Below, in pieces: positions 8,248 to 13,316 of a DNA stretch of 13,316 nt. This stretch comes from Eubacterium sp. UBA4343. GTDB lineage: Bacteria > Bacillota > Clostridia > Lachnospirales > Lachnospiraceae. Both the position numbers and the translations under genes were made by a program. The notes below the pieces were generated by a model. It made no database searches and was not told the DNA's origin. It worked only from the letters and a program-made list of their open reading frames with translations. The stretch spans positions 1,594 to 14,909 of the forward strand of contig DGTF01000040.1 of the NCBI GenBank assembly GCA_002394235.1. Direction: 5' to 3'. Every line of letters starts with the position of its first letter. The stretch's first letter is position 1.

Positions 8248-9277
8248 GACTCGTCCTCCTTCTCCAGATAGTCACCAACGTTTTCGGGAGTGATGATTTC
8301 AAGGTCAATAGATGAATATTCAGTGACAAAGCCGCTGTCGATGTACTCAAGGAGATTGTCGACGGCAGTGCGTCCGATTTCCTCTGCGGAGACCGTAAGG
8401 GTCATCGCCGCGACATTCCGCTCTACGGCGTTAAGGATGGTGCCGTTGCGGTAGTAGCCGCAGATCGTTACATCGCCTACATGATTGGTGTCCACGATGG
8501 TCTGGCACACACTGCTCGTGGTTGTTTCGTCGAGGCATACCAGAATATCCGGGAGATCGGCGCTTTCAAACAGATCCGTGACGGCTTCGGCGGTGGAGAA
8601 GCTGTCGCCGTTTCCGAGGGTCTTTGAAGAAATCGTGAAGCGGTCCATGACGTTATTCTTCTCGAGAGAGTTCTTAATTCCGGAGATGACCAGATTCTGA
8701 CCGGTGGTCTTGTCCTCCGGGCTGGCGATGACCAGCACGTTCTGCCGGCGGTTCTTCGCGAGAGAACTGAGCATGTTGCCGTAAGCCTCTCCGACGTTGT
8801 AGTAGGAGATGCCGACAAAGCTTTGTCTGCCGGAGCCGTAGCAGTCTGTGCCGACGCAGATGACCGGGATTCCGGCATCGACGGCGCGGTTGATGGCACT
8901 CTTGAGTTCCTCGCTGTCATCGCCGTTGACGATGATGCCGTCCGCCCTGGACTGAATGGCGAGATCCATGAGTTTGGGGATGGTGTAACTGGTATCCAGG
9001 TTCTTTCCGGTGAATTCGAGGTAATCGCCTTTTTTTCGGCTTCTCTGAGAGCCTGATCATAAACTGCGTTCTGAAAGGAGCTAGATTTGTCTCCGATGTA
9101 CGCAAAATTATACCGGAAACCGGATCCGCCTGAAGACAGGTCTGAGAGAGCATGGATCTGACGTTCAAAGACGACCATACTTACAATTGTAATGATGACC
9201 AGAATGGATCCGAAAATACAGAGGAACAGATTCAGACCCCGGATCGGGCGGGAATGTTTGTAATTCTTTTTCATCAT
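8244..9277 (-). pseudogene. Membrane-anchored sugar-binding sensor protein (XylFII-like), frame changed at A7G
   Basis: Periplasmic-binding-protein fold tethered by one N-terminal membrane helix (about residues 14-37, LNLFLCIFGSILVIITIVSM) with no lipobox, so a signal-transduction receptor is more likely than a transport lipoprotein. The first frame (start 9277, ATGATG) is right up to AEKK; the second frame continues GDYLEFTGKNLDTSYTIPK, then ADGIIVNGDD, DAGIPVICVGTD, DILVCLDETT and DVTICGYYRNG, all typical of Peripla_BP_4 sugar-binding proteins. The shift lies at GAAAAAAAGG (9028-9037 on the - strand): eight A would keep the frame, seven are present. Corrected, the product is about 344 residues. 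The in-phase heptamer A-AAA-AAG (9029-9035) is a known strong -1 slippery motif, so translational or transcriptional slippage is possible, as are decay and sequence error. First gene of the cluster, followed by the kinase. The xylose link is inferred from gene order and the divergent XylF. Confidence 0.78.
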
Positions 9278-9314
9278 GATTATTGTGGGTTTTCCTGTTT
9301 CGCAGAAAGCAACG

Positions 9315-9371
9315 TGACGATTCAGCCCTCCAATTTCGGAAACCTGCAGTTCTATTGATGTGCTGAATCGT
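9315..9371. promoter_or_regulatory. 10-bp inverted repeat in the leader of the sensor operon
   Basis: ACGATTCAGC (9315-9324) is perfectly complementary to GCTGAATCGT (9362-9371), separated by 37 bases. Both arms lie between the predicted leftward promoter and the binding-protein start, so they could form an 10-bp RNA stem in the leader or two half-sites for a dimeric regulator. Nothing in the sequence decides between these. Confidence 0.5.
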
Positions 9372-9396
9372 TATAAAGTAACAGTTTTTTGTGAAT

Positions 9397-9427
9397 ATGA
9401 CTTCAATATCTGTTAAAATATTATAAT
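9397..9427 (+). promoter_or_regulatory. Predicted rightward promoter for the XylF-like gene
   Basis: A perfect -10 hexamer TATAAT lies at 9422-9427, about 145 bases upstream of the lipoprotein start. The -35 is weak: ATGACT at 9397-9402 (four of six matches) with a 19-base spacer. It overlaps the leftward promoter almost base for base in the -10 region, so the two would compete for polymerase. A weak -35 fits an activated promoter, for example by the YesN-type regulator (inference). Confidence 0.4.
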
Positions 9428-9448
9428 GATTCCTGCGGGAAAAGGCAA
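9420..9448 (-). promoter_or_regulatory. Predicted leftward promoter of the sensor operon
   Basis: On the - strand, -35 TTGCCT (9448-9443) and -10 TATAAT (9425-9420) are separated by exactly 17 bases. The predicted start is near 9413, giving a leader of about 135 bases before ATG 9277 that contains the inverted repeat 9315-9371. AGGAAA in the leader is too far from ATG 9277 to be a good ribosome binding site. Confidence 0.5.
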
Positions 9449-9571
9449 TGAATGTTGTCAGAGCAGGCAGACCTGAATGCCGGGTGGAGCAGACAGATCT
9501 GGACAAGAGGCAGAACGGGAAGATATGCATGTAGAGCAGGCCGGGCAGGTCTGTATGATCGGGAGGATGTT

Positions 9572-10633
9572 ATGAAGCGAGGGGGATTTTTGTGCGGAGC
9601 GGCGCTGCTGATTTCGGCAGTACTCTGCGGCTGCGGCAGAGAGCGGCCGGATACATCGTCTGTGGAGCCGGAGAAGGCGGAGCAGAAGCCGAAGATCGGA
9701 CTTGTGTTTGATTCGTTTGTAATTGAGCGCTGGGAGCGGGACCGTGATATTTTTACTTCGACGGCGAAGGACCTCGGGGCGGAAGTAATCGTGGGCAACG
9801 CGAACGGAGATGTCGGGGAGCAGAAATCAATTATCAGCCACATGATAGATTCGGATGTGGATGTGCTGGTGATCGTGGCGACGGACGGGGACAGTCTGGG
9901 AAAGGAGATCAGCGAAGCCAGAAGGGAGGGAATCCGGGTGATTTCCTATGACCGTCTGATTCAGAACGCGGACACGGACCTGTACATAACATTCGATAAT
10001 GAGACGGTGGGAAAGTTCATGGCGGACGCGGTGAATGAGGCGATGCCGGACGGCGGAAGCTACGTGAAGGTGAACGGTTCACCCGTCGATTACAACGTGA
10101 CGCTGGTCAACAAGGGATTCGACGCTGAAATCAATGATAATCTGAAGATGATCGACAGCATTTCCTGCGACAACTGGGATGACAGCATTGCATACAGCTA
10201 TCTGACGGAGCATCCGGAGGATGTGGAGAACGCAGGGGCCATTGTATGCGGCAACGACGCGATTGCGGGTCAGGCGGTGCGGGTGCTTGCCGAGCGAAAG
10301 AAGGCCGGAAGCGTCACGGTCACCGGACAGGACGCGGATCTGGATGCGTGTCAGAGAATTGTCGAGGGCACGCAGACGATTACGGTGTACAAGCCGATCG
10401 AGAAGCTTGCGGAGAAGGCGGCGGATTACGCCGTGCAGATGGCGAAGGGAAAAATGCCCGAGGCGGATGAGACCATGAGCGACGGAACCTATGATGTTCC
10501 GTACATTGCCATTCAGCCGGTAAAGGTCACGAAGGAGAATGTGGACAGCACAGTGATTGCGAGCGGATTCCACAGGAAGGAGGACGTGTATCTCCATGCG
10601 CAGGGCATGGAGGATGTACTGGCGGGGTCGTGA
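9572..10633 (+). CDS. xylF: XylF-like D-xylose ABC transporter substrate-binding lipoprotein
   Basis: Cell-surface binding protein for D-xylose or a similar sugar. The start is ATG 9572, with GGGAGG five bases upstream; the open frame extends back to 9452 but the earlier part has no binding site and no signal character. The N-terminus is a lipoprotein signal (MKRGGFLCGAALLISAVLCG) with C21 as the lipid-modified cysteine. The body follows E. coli XylF closely as I recall it: IERWERDRDIF, NANGDVGEQK, DVDVLVIVATDG, GIRVISYDRLI, YITFDNETVGK, GSPVDYN, CGNDAIAG, GQDADLDA, GTQTITVYKPI and VIASGFHRKEDVY. Mature length (about 330) is normal. It is divergent from the sensor cluster. No ATPase (xylG) or permease (xylH) gene follows: the next gene is a LacI regulator, so this copy is an orphan unless it serves a distant transporter. 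Sugar specificity is by family resemblance. Confidence 0.9.
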   Translation: MKRGGFLCGAALLISAVLCGCGRERPDTSSVEPEKAEQKPKIGLVFDSFVIERWERDRDIFTSTAKDLGAEVIVGNANGDVGEQKSIISHMIDSDVDVLVIVATDGDSLGKEISEARREGIRVISYDRLIQNADTDLYITFDNETVGKFMADAVNEAMPDGGSYVKVNGSPVDYNVTLVNKGFDAEINDNLKMIDSISCDNWDDSIAYSYLTEHPEDVENAGAIVCGNDAIAGQAVRVLAERKKAGSVTVTGQDADLDACQRIVEGTQTITVYKPIEKLAEKAADYAVQMAKGKMPEADETMSDGTYDVPYIAIQPVKVTKENVDSTVIASGFHRKEDVYLHAQGMEDVLAGS

Positions 10634-10665
10634 ACGGAATTGGGTGTGTCTAACGTAATTAGAAC

Positions 10666-10694
10666 TTGCGGTTACAGAGTGGGTGCCATAAAAT
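10666..10694 (+). promoter_or_regulatory. Possible promoter for the LacI-family gene
   Basis: TTGCGG (10666-10671) and TAAAAT (10689-10694) are spaced by 17 bases. The -10 matches five of six bases and the -35 only three. The ribosome binding site AAGGAAGGA follows, six bases before ATG 10718. The gene could also be read from the xylF promoter, since no terminator is visible between them. Confidence 0.4.
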
Positions 10695-10717
10695 AGGATA
10701 AAAAGGAAGGAACGTTA

Positions 10718-11737
10718 ATGACAACCATTAAAGAAATTGCTGATAAATTACATCTCTCCTCTGCTACGGTTTCAAGGGCGCTTAGGAATGACGAAACTCT
10801 CTCGATTCGGATGGAGACCAGAAGCTTGATTTTATCAACAGCTGCGGAAATGGGATATGTCAGTCATCATAATAAGAAAAATGCCAAAAAAAATAAAAAA
10901 ATTCTTGTGATTCATAAGTATTCTGCATTCAGAAGTCAAATGGATTCTGCATTTTATTATACGATGCGAACCGGAATTGAGGATATATGTGGGAAAAATG
11001 ATATTCAGTATACTTTTGCTGCGATTGATGAATTGAATGAGAAGAAAGTAAATGCGGATGGTGTGTTACTTCTTGGTAATTTTTCGCGGGATCAGTTTGA
11101 CGACGTTCTGGGATTGATTAGGGATCTTCCAGCTGTTGTGATTGGAAATGTATGTTATTACAGGCAGCGTTTCAATCATGTTTCGTTCAGCAATAAGGAA
11201 TCTGTTACTGTTGCCTTAAAATATCTGAAGAAGAACGGACACACTAGAATCGGTTATTTGGGGATTATTGAGGAAGAAGTTCCGAGTATGATCGGTTCGC
11301 GAAAAGCAACTTATCTGGAATGGGTCAAGAAAGAAAAAACTTATCGACCAGAGTGGGTGCTGGAAAGAGATCGCGGAAGTGACCGGGTTGAGCAGGGAGT
11401 GAGCATGGGTAAGGAATTGTTGCTTCAGAAGGAGCTTCCCACTGCATTGTTTTGTGCTAATGATTCCGTGGCGCTTGGAGTGCTTAACGCATTTAATGAT
11501 GCGGGGCTTACGATTCCGGGTCAGATTTCTATTGTGTCACACGATGGATCTTATCCGACGCAATATTCCTATCCGCCACTTACAACAGTGAATGTGCATC
11601 CGTATCATCTTGGCGCTGAAGCGGCGCGCCTTTTGATTCAACGGCTCCAGAAACCTGAAAAATACACTTGTGAGTTGCTGCTTACACCGACTTTGTATGT
11701 TCGTGGAAGCGTAAAAAATATTGCGGTGAACGAATAA
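10718..11737 (+). CDS. LacI/GalR-family transcriptional regulator
   Basis: DNA-binding repressor-type regulator of 339 residues, normal for the family. The N-terminal helix-turn-helix is at residues 3-22 (TIKEIADKLHLSSATVSRAL), followed by the hinge (MGYVSHHNKKNAKKNKKILV), unusually lysine-rich. The effector domain is a periplasmic-binding-protein fold: ADGVLLLGNF, LPAVVIGN, HVSFSNKESVTVALKYL, HTRIGYLG, PTALFCANDSVALGVLNAF and ISIVSHDG. Near the C-terminus PPLTTVNVHPYHLGAEAARLL is the usual LacI-family dimer and ligand region. The overall pattern is closest to EbgR/GalR-type sugar regulators; the effector cannot be told. The start ATG is preceded by AAGGAAGGA. The base composition is clearly more AT-rich than xylF and the leftward cluster. 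A terminator follows at 11796. Targets are unknown: it may control xylF or the downstream transporter, or have arrived separately. Confidence 0.93.
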   Translation: MTTIKEIADKLHLSSATVSRALRNDETLSIRMETRSLILSTAAEMGYVSHHNKKNAKKNKKILVIHKYSAFRSQMDSAFYYTMRTGIEDICGKNDIQYTFAAIDELNEKKVNADGVLLLGNFSRDQFDDVLGLIRDLPAVVIGNVCYYRQRFNHVSFSNKESVTVALKYLKKNGHTRIGYLGIIEEEVPSMIGSRKATYLEWVKKEKTYRPEWVLERDRGSDRVEQGVSMGKELLLQKELPTALFCANDSVALGVLNAFNDAGLTIPGQISIVSHDGSYPTQYSYPPLTTVNVHPYHLGAEAARLLIQRLQKPEKYTCELLLTPTLYVRGSVKNIAVNE

Positions 11738-11795
11738 TAGCTTTGAGAAAAACACGATAAAGAAATTCGAGATAAAAGAAGCAGTCAACAGTTAT

Positions 11796-11847
11796 AAGCC
11801 ATGTCAGTTATTTGAGGCGCGAACACCTCAAACTGTCATGGCTTTTT
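11796..11847 (+). terminator. Intrinsic terminator after the LacI-family gene
   Basis: AAGCCATG-TCAGTT-(ATT)-TGAGG pairs with CCTCA-AACTG-TCATGGCTT across an 8-base loop, with one mismatch and a 3-base bulge, followed by a T tract (11843-11847). It closes the LacI transcription unit, 58 bases after its stop codon, and separates it from the iron-type binding protein gene. Confidence 0.75.
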
Positions 11848-11975
11848 ACGTGCTGTTTAGTAAATTATTTTTCTGCAATACGATATAAGGCTAGATGTAA
11901 TTCCTTTTTTAAAAAAGAAAAAACGTGAAAAGCAAGAGAAAAGTATTGATATTATATAAAGATATGAGAGAAAAA

Positions 11976-11990
11976 TGTGCATATTGCACA
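11976..11990. promoter_or_regulatory. Dyad TGTGCA-N3-TGCACA, possible operator
   Basis: A perfect 6-bp inverted repeat with a TAT centre lies about 85 bp upstream of the predicted -35 of the binding-protein gene. It does not match the Fur consensus that I know, so assignment to iron control is not supported. A chance palindrome cannot be excluded in AT-rich DNA. Confidence 0.3.
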
Positions 11991-12074
11991 TAAAATGGTC
12001 GGGAAAGAGGAGAGTATAGAGGTTAACATGATGAAAACATTTAGTAAATAAACAGTAAAATTAGTCGAATTGAC

Positions 12075-12103
12075 TTGACTTTTTACTTAGATATCTTTAC
12101 TAT
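12075..12103 (+). promoter_or_regulatory. Predicted promoter of the iron-type binding protein gene
   Basis: TTGACT (12075-12080, five of six) and TACTAT (12098-12103, four of six) are spaced by 17 bases. A second TTGACT overlaps just upstream (12070-12075). Transcription would start near 12110, leaving a leader of about 60 bases before ATG 12172. GAAGGGAG in that leader is a good ribosome binding site. Confidence 0.55.
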
Positions 12104-12171
12104 AGCATTATCTAAAAACGGAGAAACAGATCATTAAATATCTGTTCATTTATGAAAAGAAGGGAGTTTGT

Positions 12172-13298
12172 ATGAAAAGGAAATTGGCACTTGTATTAAC
12201 ATGTATTGCAACACTTACTTTAGGTGCTTGCGGTTCTTCTGCATCAGGGTCACCATCTTCACAGAAGGATTCGGCTTCATCGGTAAGCGTAAAAAGTTCT
12301 TCTGCATCAAACATAGATGCAGCTGGTGCAAGCACATCTTCATCAGCAACCGCTAAAACAACGGACAGCGGTGATCCTCTTATGATTTACTCTCCACAGG
12401 CAGATGCGGACAGAGTCGGATGGCTGACGGAAAATGCCGAAAAAGCTTTGGGATTTGATGTCGAATTTTTATGTGCCGGTGGAAATGACTTAGCAGATCG
12501 GCTGGTGGCTGAGAAAGCAAATCCACAGGCGGATGTGGTCATGGGGCTTTTACAGACCGCTATGTATCAATTGAAAGACCAGGATATTCTTGAACCATAT
12601 ACGCCATCCTGGGCGGATGATGTTTCTGACACATACAAGGATAAGGATGGCTATTTTTATGAATTCTGGCAGACACCGATTATTATTTGCTACAACCCGG
12701 ACTATATTTCAGACCCGCCAACCAGTTGGCAGGATTTGATTAAGGACGAATATAAGGGTAAGTATTCTGTAGGAACGCCTCAAGGACAGACGATTCGAAG
12801 CTATATTATCGGCATGCTCTGGCCATATTACGATTCGTCCACAGGGGAAATCAGTCAGGATGGATGGGACTTCCTCAGTACACTCTATGCAAACTCATAT
12901 CAAATGCCGGCAGAGAGTGATGCATGGCAGTTGTTTAAGGATGGAACGGTTCCGATAATGATGACATGGTATGACGGAGCCAAGACAAAATCTGCTGAAT
13001 ACGGATGTAATGTCGAGTATGTTAAGCCGGCCAATGGCACCCCTGTCGTTTCTGAAGGAATTGGAATTGTCAATGGAACGGATCAGGCTGACAAAGCAAA
13101 GGCGTATGAAGACTGGTGGGGATCAGCCGAAACACAGGCGGCTTATGCGAAGCAGTTTGGCGTAGTTCCAGTGAGTAAAAAGGCACTAGATCTGTGTGGT
13201 GATGAAGTAAAGAAGGATGGCGAAATGTTTAAACCACAAGATATTGACTGGGAAGTGGCCGCAGAGAAGAGTAACGATTGGTTTGAAAAAATCCAGCT
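12172..13298 (+). CDS. Ferric-iron-type ABC transporter substrate-binding lipoprotein, 5' exon interrupted by a group II intron
   Basis: Surface lipoprotein of the FbpA/AfuA-like family (iron or related small solutes; the substrate is not certain). The signal MKRKLALVLTCIATLTLGAC has a clear lipobox (LGAC, C20), followed by a Ser/Ala-rich linker of about 45 residues. The binding domain runs DPLMIYSPQADADRVGWL, PQADVVMGLLQ, LEPYTPSWADD, FWQTPIIICYNPDY, PTSWQDLIKDEYKGKYSVG, DAWQLFKDGTVPIMMTWYDG, PVVSEGIGIVNGTDQADKA and FGVVPVSKKALDL, ending WFEKIQL. 375 codons plus two bases (CT) are present; related proteins end soon after such a WxEKIQL-like segment, so only a short C-terminus is missing. At 13299 GTGCGCCCAGCCAAGGGT begins, the 5' end of a group II intron, so the rest lies beyond the window. 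Splicing would be required for a normal product. ATG 12172 follows GAAGGGAGTTTGT. Permease and ATPase genes would be expected further right. Confidence 0.88.
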
Positions 13299-13316
13299 GT
13301 GCGCCCAGCCAAGGGT
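13299..13316 (+). mobile_element. 5' end of a second group II intron copy, cut by the window edge
   Basis: GTGCGCCCAGCCAAGGGT is the conserved GUGCG-type 5' end of a group II intron. Its last seven bases (13310-13316, CAAGGGT) equal bases 1-7 of this window, where the sequence goes on as GTCCATCGTGAGGTGG, the continuation expected in this intron family. It therefore belongs to the same or a very close intron as the remnant at 1-927. Only 18 bases are seen, so whether this copy is complete cannot be judged. Confidence 0.75.

Larger units (their letters stand above)
11848..12171. other. AT-rich intergenic region upstream of the iron-type binding protein
   Basis: There is no gene in these 324 bases. 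Visible elements are a 14-bp perfect AT palindrome (CTTTTTTAAAAAAG, 11904-11917), the dyad TGTGCA-TAT-TGCACA (11976-11990), a 7-codon frame after GTTAAC at 12028 (ATGATGAAAACA to TAA) with weak coding support, a promoter at 12075-12103 and a small stem ACAGAT...ATCTGT at about 12126-12145. The dyad is a candidate operator, but I cannot name the regulator. Confidence 0.45.

Noticed and set aside
6928..8271. Long + strand open frame of 447 codons opposite the histidine kinase
   Set aside because: The kinase on the other strand has all family motifs; the opposite frame is a shadow caused by GC-biased codon use and resembles nothing known.
9452..9571. Upstream extension of the xylF frame to ATG/TTG-type starts at 9452
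   Set aside because: The lipoprotein signal starts at ATG 9572 right after GGGAGG; the extra 40 residues are arginine/glycine-rich and would bury the signal peptide.
12028..12051. Seven-codon frame after GTTAAC as a leader peptide
   Set aside because: It lies upstream of the predicted promoter at 12075-12103, so it would not be in the leader, and it has no attenuator structure.

Overview
The window looks like chromosomal DNA from a gut-type Bacillota, most likely a Clostridia/Lachnospiraceae-like organism. The grounds are YesM/YesN-type two-component genes, XylF-like and ferric-iron-type lipoprotein binding proteins, clear Shine-Dalgarno sites (GGAGG type), a bacterial group II intron of a kind common in Clostridia, and a mixture of moderately GC-rich and AT-rich segments. 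This taxonomic guess is inference from gene content only.

Layout. (1) Bases 1-927 are the 5' part of a group II intron on the + strand: ribozyme 5' region, then a reverse-transcriptase gene carrying four in-frame stops and lacking everything after RT block 3. (2) Bases 928-1273 hold no gene but are full of structure: a perfect bidirectional terminator hairpin, two further inverted repeats and three tandem 35-bp repeats. (3) Bases 1274-9277 form a leftward (- strand) cluster. In transcription order it encodes a membrane-anchored sugar-binding sensor protein, a YesM/LytS-type histidine kinase, a YesN-type AraC response regulator, a minisatellite of about 16-bp units, and a large GGDEF-EAL-PAS-GGDEF-PAS protein. 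Only the kinase is intact. The binding protein and the regulator each carry one -1 frameshift, and the GGDEF-EAL gene carries one in-frame amber codon. (4) A divergent promoter region (9278-9571) leads rightward into a XylF-like D-xylose-binding lipoprotein (9572-10633), which has no xylG/xylH transporter genes beside it. (5) From about 10640 the sequence becomes visibly more AT-rich: a LacI-family regulator (10718-11737), a terminator, a 324-bp AT-rich intergenic region and a ferric-iron-type ABC binding lipoprotein starting at 12172. That last gene is cut at 13299 by the first 18 bases of another group II intron, whose sequence overlaps and continues into the first bases of this window.

How the genes fit together. 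Binding protein plus histidine kinase plus YesN regulator, divergent from a XylF, closely matches the described clostridial XylFII-LytS/YesN arrangement. There, a membrane-tethered xylose-binding protein signals through the kinase to an AraC-type regulator that turns on xylose uptake. Here the sensor cluster appears to be decaying (or to contain sequence errors), and the transporter ATPase and permease are absent from the window. The c-di-GMP protein at the end of the cluster has an intact-looking EAL phosphodiesterase motif set but degenerate GGDEF signatures. I see no clearly new biological system. The most unusual items are the slippery-heptamer frameshift, the lone amber codon, the two repeat arrays and the intron copies at both window edges.
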